NCBI RefSeq assembly: GCF_003385895.1
Contig: NZ_QRDQ01000007.1
Coordinates: 868,001-932,000 of the forward strand
Reading direction: 5' to 3'
Length of the DNA: 64,000 nucleotides
Origin: Flavobacterium cutihirudinis
GTDB taxonomy: Bacteria; Bacteroidota; Bacteroidia; Flavobacteriales; Flavobacteriaceae
The position numbers and the translations under genes were made by a program. Every line of letters starts with the position of its first letter. Position 1 is the first letter of the stretch. Below the pieces are notes generated by a model, which was not told the DNA's origin, did no database searches, and saw only the letters and a list, made by a program, of their open reading frames with translations. Shown here piece by piece: positions 35,855 to 44,738 of this stretch.

Positions 35855-36553
35855 ATGGATTCAAATTTAATAGCATTATCAATTACAGCGATCAGCATCA
35901 GCTTTTTTCATACGGCTTCTGGTCCGGATCATTATTTGCCATTTATTGTTTTATCAAGATCGAGAAAATGGAGTATGTCTAAGACAATTATGCTTACAAT
36001 AGTTTGTGGTTTTGGACATATTCTGAGTTCGGTAGTTTTAGGATTTATCGGTGTTTTTTTAGGATGGCAAATCAATAAAATAACATTTTTCCAAGATTTT
36101 AGAGGCAATATTGCAAGCTGGGCTTTGCTGTTATTTGGTGCCATTTACCTCTGTTATGGACTTTGGGCTGCATACAAGAACAAAGCGCACAAACATTTTG
36201 ATGTGATGGGTGAAGATGTATTTGTGTTTTCACATAAACATGGCGAAGTGGTCATGCCAACAAATCGAGTTAGAGTGACGCCTTTGGTTTTGTTTGCCAT
36301 TTTTGTGATGGGACCAAGCGAGCCATTAATCCCTTTATTATTCTATTCCGGACTGAACCGGTCAGTTATTGAAATTTCCACAATTATTGGTGTTTTTACA
36401 CTAAGTACAGTTCTCACAATGCTCGGAATGGTGTTATTGGGAGTTTACGGCTACTCTTTTTTCAAAACCGAAAAATTCGAACGTTATACTCCCGCAATTA
36501 GTGGAGCGGTAGTTTTAGCTTGTGGTATTGGTATGGTCTTTTTAGGCTGGTAA
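35855..36553 (+). CDS. UreH-like nickel permease (NicO/TauE-like)
   Basis: The protein has six predicted membrane helices. The motif FFHTASGPDHYLPFIVL in helix 1 corresponds to the His-x-x-x-(A/P)DH metal motif of nickel permeases, and a second FGHILSS His lies in helix 2. The short loop between helices 3 and 4 contains several His residues (HKHFDVMG, SHKHGEVV). Its place after ureD and before a urea channel supports cytoplasmic nickel supply for urease. It corresponds to the UreH of Bacillus, and I leave the symbol blank because ureH is also a synonym of ureD. Confidence 0.82.
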   Translation: MDSNLIALSITAISISFFHTASGPDHYLPFIVLSRSRKWSMSKTIMLTIVCGFGHILSSVVLGFIGVFLGWQINKITFFQDFRGNIASWALLLFGAIYLCYGLWAAYKNKAHKHFDVMGEDVFVFSHKHGEVVMPTNRVRVTPLVLFAIFVMGPSEPLIPLLFYSGLNRSVIEISTIIGVFTLSTVLTMLGMVLLGVYGYSFFKTEKFERYTPAISGAVVLACGIGMVFLGW

Positions 36554-36586
36554 TTCAAATAATTTTTTATTTCTAGAAATATACAA

Positions 36587-37480
36587 ATGAAAAAAATAAA
36601 AACAATAATAGAAACTGTGCTCAAGGGCATTGGTCAAATCATGCTTCAGGAAAGCGCCTGGACTGGTTTATTATTTTTAATTGCAATATCTTATGATTCT
36701 CTGCTTATGGGGCTTGCCGCTTTGATGAGTTGCATCGTTGCTACTGCAACAGCAAAAATCTGCAAGTTTAGTAACGAAAATATAAAAGCGGGTTTATACG
36801 GATTTAATGCAACGTTAATTGGAGTAGGATTGGCTTTCTTTTTTGAAACTAGTCCACTAATATGGTTTTTAATTGTAATTGGATCTGTAATGAGCACCTT
36901 GCTTATGGAATTTTCTATTCGTAAAAAAATACCCTTTTTTACCTTTCCTTTTATAGTAATTACTGTGGTTGCAGTGTTGAGTATTCAACACTTTGGATTA
37001 GCCGTTGCAAGAATTCCCGCAGTTAACGTAGAGATGGATGAACTTGAAGTTTTTGAGGTAGCAGCTCATGCCTATAGCGAAGTGATTTTTCAAGGAACTA
37101 TTGCCGCAGGCTTACTGTTTTTTATAGGGGTTTTTCTAAATAATCCAACAGCTGCATTATACGGATTCGTTGCAGCGGTAATTGCAGGAGCAATTGCACA
37201 TTTTGACCAGGATTCTGTAAAATTAATAGAAGACGGAATGTTTAGTTTCAACGCTGTTCTATGCGGAATTGCCTGTAGCGGAACAAAACCGAGAGATGGA
37301 TTGTATGTATTACTATCAGTAGTCATAGCAACATACTTTGACATTTTTATGATGCATAACGGATGGATTACACTAACGTTTCCATTTGTTTTATCGATGT
37401 GGGTGATTGTGTCCCTAAAAAAACTAGTGAGCCATTTTGAAAATAAAAATCAGAAACAAGAGCCATCAATTATAAAATAA
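36587..37480 (+). CDS. Urea transporter (UT family)
   Basis: The 297-residue membrane protein is built of two homologous halves, each with the urea-channel loop: GLYGFNATLIGVGLAFFF in the first and GMFSFNAVLCGIACSG in the second. This matches the bacterial UT/Yut urea channels that form trimers and conduct urea passively. Its position within the urease operon makes the substrate assignment firm. It lies 33 bases after the nickel permease and 11 before the TonB receptor. Confidence 0.9.
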   Translation: MKKIKTIIETVLKGIGQIMLQESAWTGLLFLIAISYDSLLMGLAALMSCIVATATAKICKFSNENIKAGLYGFNATLIGVGLAFFFETSPLIWFLIVIGSVMSTLLMEFSIRKKIPFFTFPFIVITVVAVLSIQHFGLAVARIPAVNVEMDELEVFEVAAHAYSEVIFQGTIAAGLLFFIGVFLNNPTAALYGFVAAVIAGAIAHFDQDSVKLIEDGMFSFNAVLCGIACSGTKPRDGLYVLLSVVIATYFDIFMMHNGWITLTFPFVLSMWVIVSLKKLVSHFENKNQKQEPSIIK

Positions 37481-37491
37481 AATAAATCGTA

Positions 37492-39534
37492 ATGAGAAAC
37501 AAACTTTTTACAGCGATTGTAATAGTATTGTTAACAGTACAAAGCGCATTGGCTCAAGAAGCAAATAAATTAGAAGTAAATAAATCAGAAGCAGACACAG
37601 TGCATCTGAGCAAAATAGTTATCAGTAATATCGACTTCAGAAAACAAATAATGAAAGTTGATTTAAAAATGGCTCCCGTAAATTCTGCACAAGATTTATT
37701 GCGTAAAGTTCCGGGACTGTTTATTGCACAGCATGCTGGGGGCGGTAAAGCAGAACAAATATTTTTGCGAGGTTTTGATAATGATCATGGAACCGATATC
37801 AGCGTTATAGCTGACGGAATGCCAGTAAACATAGTTTCACATGCGCATGGTCAGGGATATGCCGATTTACATTTCCTAATTCCCGAAACGATTAAAGATA
37901 TCGATTTTGGTAAAGGATCTTATTATGCCGATAAAGGAGATTTTAATACCTCGGGTTATGTAAATTTTAGTACGTATGACAAATTAGAAAATAACCTTTT
38001 TAAGATTGAAGGAGGTTCGTTTAATACGATGCGAGCAGTTACAATGCTTAATCTTATAAATAAAAATGACAAAGACAAAAGTTTCTATGTAGCGGGTGAA
38101 TTCAATTATACCGATGGACCGTTTGATGTCAAACAGGATTTTACACGCATTAATTTTTTAGCGAAGTACAGTCAGTGGATTGATGAAAAGCAATATATCT
38201 CCATTTTAGGATCTTCGTTTAGTTCAGGCTGGAATGCCTCAGGACAAATTCCCGAAAGAGCAGTAGAACAAGGAATTATAAGCAGATGGGGATCTATAGA
38301 TCCAACCGAAGGCGGAAGTACCTCGAGAACAAATCTTGCGGTAAATTATAGATACTTAGCTAATGAAAATGAAGAGTTTTCGAGCAATTTATTTTATTCT
38401 AAATACAATTTTAATCTGTTTTCGAATTTTACCTTTTATCTGAATGATCCTGTTTATGGAGATGAGATTCAGCAAACGGATAATCGTTCTATTTATGGCC
38501 TTGAAAATAAGTATGTCCGAAGATTTGCATTTGAGAACAGCAATATGACTTGGACCTCTGGAGCAGGATTTCGTTTTGATGACATTAAGGACTTACAATT
38601 AAATCATGTCTATCAGCGTGATTTATTGTTAGATAGATTGTCTGATGGATCTGCTACAGAAGTCAATGTCCATGGTTATACTTCACTTGATTATAGAGTG
38701 GGAAAATGGCTCATTAATCCATCGGCAAGGTTGGACTATTTTACTTTTAGTCTTCACGATCGTCTTGCTAGTTTACCTGCGGCGAAAGAAGCTTCGGCGG
38801 CTAGAGTAAGTCCAAAATTGAATATTTCGTATACACAGAACCAAAATGTGCAATGGTATATTAAGTCTGGTTTTGGATTTCACTCCAACGATGTTAGAGT
38901 TGTTGTGGCGCAAGACGGAAAAGAGATTCTTCCTTATTCTTTCGGGAGCGATCTTGGAGTCATTCTTCGTCCAACAGCCAATATGATTATTCAGCCAGCG
39001 ATCTGGCATATGTATTTGCAACAGGAATTTGTATATGTTGGAGACGAAGCTGTTATAGAACCGTCAGGAAAAACACGCCGTTTAGGTTTTGATTTGAGTT
39101 TAAGATATCAGCCTATTTCTTGGCTTTATCTAGACGTAGAACTAAATTATGCCCACGCCCGTTTTATTGATGAACCAAAGGGAGAAGATTATATTCCATT
39201 AGTTCCAACCTTTACCAGCACTGGTGGCGTGGCAGTCAAACTTCCTTCGGGTTTCTCTGCAAATCTGAGATATCGCTATATGGATTCACGTCCAGCCATC
39301 GAAGATAATTCAGTCAGAACAAGAGGGTATTTCGTTAATGATCTTGTGTTGGCGTATGGCAAAAAAAGTTGGGAGTTAAATCTGCAGTTTCAAAACATCT
39401 TTAACACACAATGGAACGAAGCACAATTTGAAACAGAAACCAGACTTAAAGACGAGGCAAATTCGGTATCAGAATTATGTTTTACTCCCGGTACCCCTTT
39501 CGCTGTAAAAGCAGGAATAAGTTACAAATTTTAA
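37492..39534 (+). CDS. TonB-dependent receptor in the urease operon
   Basis: A signal peptide (ending SALAQ) precedes the plug (about 45-170: SAQDLLRKVPGLFIAQHAGG, ADGMPVNIVSHAHGQGYADL) and a 22-strand barrel to residue 680, with a C-terminal aromatic (YKF). There is no carboxypeptidase-like N-terminal domain, unlike SusC-type receptors. The plug is His-rich (QHAGGG, DNDHG, SHAHGQGYADLH). In an operon for urease and nickel permease this suggests uptake of nickel or a nickel chelate, though urea-related ligands cannot be excluded. Confidence 0.88.
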   Translation: MRNKLFTAIVIVLLTVQSALAQEANKLEVNKSEADTVHLSKIVISNIDFRKQIMKVDLKMAPVNSAQDLLRKVPGLFIAQHAGGGKAEQIFLRGFDNDHGTDISVIADGMPVNIVSHAHGQGYADLHFLIPETIKDIDFGKGSYYADKGDFNTSGYVNFSTYDKLENNLFKIEGGSFNTMRAVTMLNLINKNDKDKSFYVAGEFNYTDGPFDVKQDFTRINFLAKYSQWIDEKQYISILGSSFSSGWNASGQIPERAVEQGIISRWGSIDPTEGGSTSRTNLAVNYRYLANENEEFSSNLFYSKYNFNLFSNFTFYLNDPVYGDEIQQTDNRSIYGLENKYVRRFAFENSNMTWTSGAGFRFDDIKDLQLNHVYQRDLLLDRLSDGSATEVNVHGYTSLDYRVGKWLINPSARLDYFTFSLHDRLASLPAAKEASAARVSPKLNISYTQNQNVQWYIKSGFGFHSNDVRVVVAQDGKEILPYSFGSDLGVILRPTANMIIQPAIWHMYLQQEFVYVGDEAVIEPSGKTRRLGFDLSLRYQPISWLYLDVELNYAHARFIDEPKGEDYIPLVPTFTSTGGVAVKLPSGFSANLRYRYMDSRPAIEDNSVRTRGYFVNDLVLAYGKKSWELNLQFQNIFNTQWNEAQFETETRLKDEANSVSELCFTPGTPFAVKAGISYKF

Positions 39535-39546
39535 ACTTTAGAAAAT

Positions 39547-40350
39547 ATGAAAAACGTGTCTGCAAAAAGCAAATTGCTATTGGCAGTGGTCATTTTTGTG
39601 GTCACATTTAGTAAATCATTCGCACAGTTAAGTCCGCCAGGTTTGGGAGAAGGAAAGAACGCTTCTTGGTTTGCCTTTGGCGTTAGGCAATCTTTGGACT
39701 CACTAAAACAAAAAGAATCGACTACTTATGTAGGCTTTGGCCAAAAGAGTAGTCCAGATGAGAGTAATCCATTTTCTAAAATGGCAATTCTGGTAATCAA
39801 TGAGGAAATTTCAAATCGTTACAACAAGAATTGGGAATACTCTTATGCGTTAAGCTACAGAAGATCTAATAATTACGATTCTGAAGCACCATATGAGGAA
39901 TTGAATCCTGCAATTGAACAGGAATTTAGAATCTACGGCCGCTATTCTTATATCATGGAAGGTAATGGGTTGAAATGGAAAAACACTGTTAGACAAGAAT
40001 TCAGGAAATTTTTCAATCCTGATTTTAGTAATACCGAAGAGAATTTTCAGTTGCGGACTCGTCTTAAAACACAGTTAAGCCTAGATTTAGGAAGCACTAA
40101 AACACATCATATTATTGGAGGTGCCGAAGTTCTTTTTGCAATCAGTAAAGAAAATGAACCGGAGAAGAAGTGGTCAAAATTTGATTACAAAGAAAGCAGG
40201 TTTACACTTTACTACTCACTCAGTCCACATGAAATTCCATTTATTTTCGACATAGGCTATATGTATAATCTTATCGGAAAAGGGTCTGACATTTCAGATG
40301 TGAATTATTTGGCTTTAGATATAATTTGGAAAAATCCTTTTGGGGTATGA
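39547..40350 (+). CDS. Outer-membrane protein, DUF2490-like
   Basis: A signal peptide (LAVVIFVVTFSKSFAQ) is followed by about 240 residues of amphipathic strands ending DINYLALDIIWK-like in VNYLALDIIWKNPF. Segments such as NWEYSYALSYRRSN, NTVRQEFRKFF and FQLRTRLKTQL resemble DUF2490 outer-membrane proteins. It lies 12 bases after the TonB receptor, so a partner role at the surface is plausible. No function is assigned. Confidence 0.72.
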   Translation: MKNVSAKSKLLLAVVIFVVTFSKSFAQLSPPGLGEGKNASWFAFGVRQSLDSLKQKESTTYVGFGQKSSPDESNPFSKMAILVINEEISNRYNKNWEYSYALSYRRSNNYDSEAPYEELNPAIEQEFRIYGRYSYIMEGNGLKWKNTVRQEFRKFFNPDFSNTEENFQLRTRLKTQLSLDLGSTKTHHIIGGAEVLFAISKENEPEKKWSKFDYKESRFTLYYSLSPHEIPFIFDIGYMYNLIGKGSDISDVNYLALDIIWKNPFGV

Positions 40351-40412
40351 TAAGCTAATAAATAAGAAGTACATAAAAAAGTAATAACTAAAACACAAAA
40401 ACAAACAAATTT

Positions 40413-41639
40413 ATGAGCGAAATTAAAAAGAACTCGAGAAACACAGAGAAAGCGCCAAAAAGCCCATTTTCAACGCAGACAGTAGCATTTTCTCATTACA
40501 ACAATTTTTCGGCGCAATTGCCTATCGATCCTAAAACTGGAGAAATTGTTAACGGCGGTATTAAAGAGCAGGCAAAACAATGCTTGACTAATATTCAAGC
40601 AATTGTAGAAAGCATTGGCCATGTTATGGATGATGCAGTAAAACTAACTGTTTTCTTAAAGAATATTTCTGATATAGAAGCAGTAGATGAGGTATATAAA
40701 ACATTCTTCAAAAGCAGTCTTCCTACTCGCACAACTGTTGCAGTAGAGGCTTTACCTCTTGATGGTGCTTTATTGCAAATAGATGCTCTTATCTCAAACG
40801 GCGAGGGAACAACTCCACAAAAAGCATTAGATCTTGTTAAAGTGACTAGAAACGCAGAAAACGCACCAAAGAGTGTGCACGCACATAATGTAGCGTTTTC
40901 TCATTATAGTAATATTTCAGCTCAATTGCCTATTGATCCACAATCTGGTAAAATTGTTGCGGGTGGCGTAAAAGAGCAAGTTGAACAATGTTTAGAAAAT
41001 ATTAAAGCCATTCTAGAAAGTATTGGACATGTGATGAATGATGTAGTTAAAACGACTGTTTTTCTTAAGGACATTTCAGATGTTGAGGTTGTAAATGACG
41101 TTTTTACGAAATTCTTTCCAAACTATGTTCCAGCGAGAACAATTGTTAGCGCTTCGGCTTTGCCAATGAATGCTTTGGTGCAGATTGATACTGCAGTCTC
41201 ACATGGTGACGGAACTCCTCCGCAACTTCCAGAAGATGCGCGTTTCTTAGTAATTGAGGCAAACAATACCGAAAACGCACCAAAAGTTCCATATTCGCAT
41301 ACTGTTGCTTATTCTCATTACAATCACATTTCAGGACAATTACCATTAATTTCAGAAACGAATCAAATCGTTAATGGCGGAATTAAAGAGCAAGCAGAAC
41401 AATGTTTAAATAATATCAGAGCAATTTTAGAAAGCATCGATCACAAAATGGATGATGTTGTTAAAATAAATATTCAGCTTAAAAACATTGAAGATCTTAA
41501 TGCTGTAAACGAAATCTATACTTTATTTTTTAATGGTGACTTGCCTGCAAGAACAGTTATTGGAGTTTCGGCAATTCCTTTGGATGCTTTAATCCAAGTT
41601 GATGCTGTTGTTTCTAACAGTGAAGGTACGCCAGCTTAA
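40413..41639 (+). CDS. Protein of three fused RidA (YjgF) domains
   Basis: Three tandem RidA units fill the 408 residues (about 10-133, 146-268 and 283-408). Each has the SAQLPIDP-like entry (degenerate in unit 3, SGQLPLIS), a GGIKEQ-type helix, the DVVKTTVFLKDI-type strand and the catalytic Arg (R106, R242, R380 in LPTRTTV, VPARTIV and LPARTVI). RidA normally works as a homotrimer that hydrolyses reactive enamine/imine intermediates, so this would be a single-chain trimer. The Glu equivalent to E. coli E120 is Gln in all three units (Q122, Q257, Q395), which may change activity. It is the last gene of the urease operon, 62 bases after the outer-membrane gene, with a terminator after it. Confidence 0.88.
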   Translation: MSEIKKNSRNTEKAPKSPFSTQTVAFSHYNNFSAQLPIDPKTGEIVNGGIKEQAKQCLTNIQAIVESIGHVMDDAVKLTVFLKNISDIEAVDEVYKTFFKSSLPTRTTVAVEALPLDGALLQIDALISNGEGTTPQKALDLVKVTRNAENAPKSVHAHNVAFSHYSNISAQLPIDPQSGKIVAGGVKEQVEQCLENIKAILESIGHVMNDVVKTTVFLKDISDVEVVNDVFTKFFPNYVPARTIVSASALPMNALVQIDTAVSHGDGTPPQLPEDARFLVIEANNTENAPKVPYSHTVAYSHYNHISGQLPLISETNQIVNGGIKEQAEQCLNNIRAILESIDHKMDDVVKINIQLKNIEDLNAVNEIYTLFFNGDLPARTVIGVSAIPLDALIQVDAVVSNSEGTPA

Positions 41640-41684
41640 TTTAAGAGGTAAAGTTTATATTTTTTAAGTAGAGTCTTTTTTAGA

Positions 41685-41745
41685 CAAAAAACGCTTATAA
41701 CAGGATTTTAAAACATCCTGTTTAAGCGTTTTCGTTTTTTTTTTA
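41685..41745 (+). terminator. Strong terminator of the urease operon
   Basis: A two-part stem (AAAACGCTTA plus AACAGGAT, pairing with ATCCTGTT plus TAAGCGTTTT) with a short loop is followed by nine T residues. It lies about 45 bases after the RidA3 stop. Confidence 0.83.
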
Positions 41746-41803
41746 AGTAAAAGGGATTTATTAAATATCCGTATTTATCCGCGCGCTTAGACGAAATTAT
41801 TTT

Positions 41804-41943
41804 TTAAACACATAGAATCATAATCTTTAATAGTGTATTAAAGGATTGTTACTAAGGATTATACATGTAGAACTATGTGTTAAAGTTAGCTTTTTCTTTT
41901 AATCTTCAACACAAGCAATAAACCTATGTTTCTATGTGTTTAA
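41804..41943. repeat. Dispersed inverted-repeat element, copy A
   Basis: This 140-base segment has terminal inverted repeats. The left end TTAAACACATAGAATCATA (41804-41822) matches the complement of 41925-41943 at 18 of 19 positions. The same ends bound copies B and C. The right end overlaps the stop codon of the AraC gene by three bases. Confidence 0.75.
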
Positions 41944-42824
41944 ATATTTAAAAATTTTGATCGGTAGTCAGAAGGAGATTCTCCTGCTACTTTTTTAAAC
42001 ATGCGCGAAAAATAGGATGGAGATTGAAAATGCAATTCAAACGCTATTTCTGCTATTTCTTTCGAATTATCTTGCAAAAGAATTTGGCTGTGCTGAATGG
42101 TAATTTCGTTTATCCATTGTTTTGGTGCTTTTCCAGTAGTTTCTTTGACGCATTTGTTCAAATAATTATCTGATATTTTTAATAGATTAGAATAAAAATC
42201 TATGTTTTTCTGCTCAATATGATTTTTCTGTACCAATTCTCTAAACTGAAAAGAAATAAAGCTTGCACGACTGAGTGATTTGTTATTTGTGTTTTCTGTT
42301 CGTATAATTTTCAATAAAGCCGATTGAAGAAGCGATGTAGTGACCGCATTAATATGTTCTGCTTCATTTAATTCTTCTTCCAACAATTCAAATAAACGAA
42401 TAAGCCAATTAATTTTGTTTGGATTTAAAATAGAGAAGGGAGAAGTGTAAAAGAAATTTAAATCGCTTGTTGTCAATGAAATTTCAGTAATGACCTCGTT
42501 TTCATAGATAACAAAAAAACCTTCAACATCATCTGAAATTTCTAATGTTGCCGTAAAATTTCCTTGTTTAATACTAAGCGCCTGATTAGCATTTATTTCA
42601 AAAACTGATGTTTCCAGCTGCTGTTTTACATATCCTTTTGTGACAAAAATCAGAAAGTTAAAAGTCGTTTGATACGGATTAACGGGGATTACAATTTTCT
42701 TTAGATAGTTTTCAATTCTGTAGAGCTGTACGTTGGAATTATTAAAGAGATTGTGAGTGGTTATATCAGGAAGAAAGAACTTCTTGTATTCATAATTACT
42801 AAGTAATTTAGGGTTGTTTTTCAT
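41940..42824 (-). CDS. AraC-family transcriptional regulator
   Basis: The 294-residue protein has an N-terminal cupin-like sensor region and a C-terminal AraC double helix-turn-helix (LLKISDNYLNKCVKETTGKA, then EIAFELHFQSPSYFSRMFKK and ESPSDYRSKF). It is convergent with the urease operon and separated from it by a terminator and repeat copy A, so it need not control urease. The nearest divergent genes are the permease and MFS transporter, 345 bases away. Its stop codon lies within the end of the repeat element, which may have trimmed or extended its C-terminus slightly. Confidence 0.9.
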   Translation of the reverse strand: MKNNPKLLSNYEYKKFFLPDITTHNLFNNSNVQLYRIENYLKKIVIPVNPYQTTFNFLIFVTKGYVKQQLETSVFEINANQALSIKQGNFTATLEISDDVEGFFVIYENEVITEISLTTSDLNFFYTSPFSILNPNKINWLIRLFELLEEELNEAEHINAVTTSLLQSALLKIIRTENTNNKSLSRASFISFQFRELVQKNHIEQKNIDFYSNLLKISDNYLNKCVKETTGKAPKQWINEITIQHSQILLQDNSKEIAEIAFELHFQSPSYFSRMFKKVAGESPSDYRSKFLNI

Positions 42825-43169
42825 ATAAACCTGATTTTGTAATATAGCTTTGATTTAAACTGTATAGACTTAAACGCAGCCATTAAAAGTTAATTCTTAA
42901 AATGGAATATATAGTTAAAAGCGAAATACTAAATTAAGCTATTTTTATTGGCTTTTCTCTTAAAGTTATCCAAAAATATGACCGTAACCCTTATGTTTAC
43001 TGATTTTGTTGGTTTTTAAAGTAGGACTCAGAATTTTGCTGAAAATAATGCTAAAATAATTATAAATCGTCTTTTCTTTATTAGTGCAGTTTGTATGATT
43101 CCTTTTTTAACTTATCTTCGCTTTTTATACATTTCTGAGTACATTTAACTTATTTTAAAAAACAAATTT
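42825..43169. other. Intergenic region upstream of the permease
   Basis: These 345 AT-rich bases lie between divergent AraC and permease genes. It presumably holds both promoters. I see no strong palindrome or RNA structure. Confidence 0.4.
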
Positions 43170-44594
43170 GTGAAAGAAAAACATGAAGACGTAGAAGCAA
43201 CTCAGCTTAAACGCGGGCTTACCAATCGCCACATTCAGTTAATTGCCTTAGGCGGATCAATAGGAACAGGTCTTTTTCTTGGTATTGGTCCAGCGGCCGT
43301 ACTTGCAGGACCATCAGTTATTTTAGGATATGCTATTGCCGGAATTATCGCTTTTTTTATAATGAGACAACTTGGTGAAATGGTTGTAGAAGAACCTGTT
43401 TCAGGAAGTTTTAGCTACTTTGCCTACAAATATTGCGGTTCTTTTGCGGGTTTTGCATCCGGTTGGAATTATTGGATTTTGTACATTTTAGTCAGCATGG
43501 CCGAACTTACTGCCATTGGAGTTTATGTACAGTTTTGGTGGCCTGAAATTCCGCTCTGGGCATCTAGTTTATTTTTCTTTTTAATTATAAATGCTTTGAA
43601 TTTTGCCTCTGTAAAAGTGTATGGAGAAACAGAATTCTGGTTTTCAATTATAAAAGTTGTTGCTATTATTGCCATGATTCTTTTTGGAACATACTTATTG
43701 ATAAGCGGGACTGGAGGAGAACACGCTACTATTCATAATTTATATAACGATGGAGGTTTTTTTCCAAAAGGTTTCTTTGAAAAAAATGCTAATGGCAGTT
43801 TTCAAGGATTATTATCAGCAATGGCTTTAATTATGTTTTCTTTTGGTGGTTTAGAACTAATTGGAATTACGGCTGCTGAGGCCGAAAATCCAGAAAAAAA
43901 CATTCCAAAAGCGACCAATCAGGTTATCTATAGAATCCTTATATTTTATGTTGGTGCATTGGTCATTTTATTTGCCTTGTCACCTTGGCGACAAATTACC
44001 ACAGACAGTAGCCCGTTTGTAATGGTTTTTCAGAATCTAAACGGAATGGAATTTGAATTGTTTGGCAACAAAATATATTTTACTCGTCTTATTGCTAATG
44101 TGTTGAATTTAATTGTTTTAACTGCCGCTTTGTCTGTGTATAATAGTAGTGTATATAGTAATTCACGAATGTTATTTGGTTTAGCAGATCAAGGTAGTGC
44201 TCCAAAGTTTTTGAAGAAGCTAAACAAACAATCGGTGCCGGTTAATGCTATTTTAATTTCTTCCTGCTTTGCTGCTATCTGTATTTTAATCAATAAAGTA
44301 ATTCCAGAGGAGGCTTTTAGTATTTTAATGTCTTTAGTAGTGTCTTGTTTAGTTATTAACTGGGTTATGATTTCGTATACGCACTTGCAGTTTAGACGCA
44401 CGAAAGACAAGGAAAACGTAAAAACTAAGTTTGCATCCCTATTTTATCCAGTAAGTAATTACATCTGTTTTGTGTTTTTATTGGGTATTTTATCTATCAT
44501 GTGGATGACTGATATGAAGTTATCTGTAGAATTAATTCCTATCTGGCTGATTATTCTTTTTATTTTTTGTAAGATTTTTAAAGCAAAAGAATAA
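43170..44594 (+). CDS. APC-family amino-acid permease
   Basis: The 474-residue protein has twelve predicted helices and the APC signature LTNRHIQLIALGGSIGTGLF (residues 16-35). The helix 3 region is FASGWNYWILYILV, and GITAAEAENPEKNIPKA lies in the mid-protein loop. It resembles the CycA/GABA-permease (AAT) group, which takes up amino acids with protons. Translation starts at a GTG at 43170, because no upstream ATG fits. It is followed 144 bases later by an MFS gene. Confidence 0.9.
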   Translation: MKEKHEDVEATQLKRGLTNRHIQLIALGGSIGTGLFLGIGPAAVLAGPSVILGYAIAGIIAFFIMRQLGEMVVEEPVSGSFSYFAYKYCGSFAGFASGWNYWILYILVSMAELTAIGVYVQFWWPEIPLWASSLFFFLIINALNFASVKVYGETEFWFSIIKVVAIIAMILFGTYLLISGTGGEHATIHNLYNDGGFFPKGFFEKNANGSFQGLLSAMALIMFSFGGLELIGITAAEAENPEKNIPKATNQVIYRILIFYVGALVILFALSPWRQITTDSSPFVMVFQNLNGMEFELFGNKIYFTRLIANVLNLIVLTAALSVYNSSVYSNSRMLFGLADQGSAPKFLKKLNKQSVPVNAILISSCFAAICILINKVIPEEAFSILMSLVVSCLVINWVMISYTHLQFRRTKDKENVKTKFASLFYPVSNYICFVFLLGILSIMWMTDMKLSVELIPIWLIILFIFCKIFKAKE

Positions 44595-44738
44595 TAGCTT
44601 TATATATAGAGTTAAATTATTAAGATTGATTCTTAAATTTTACGCAATTGATTATCCGAGTAGTCAATTGGAATTGTTTTAATATTTTTCAATTTTAATA
44701 CCTATTTGCTTTTGCAATGATTAAATTATAATTCAATA

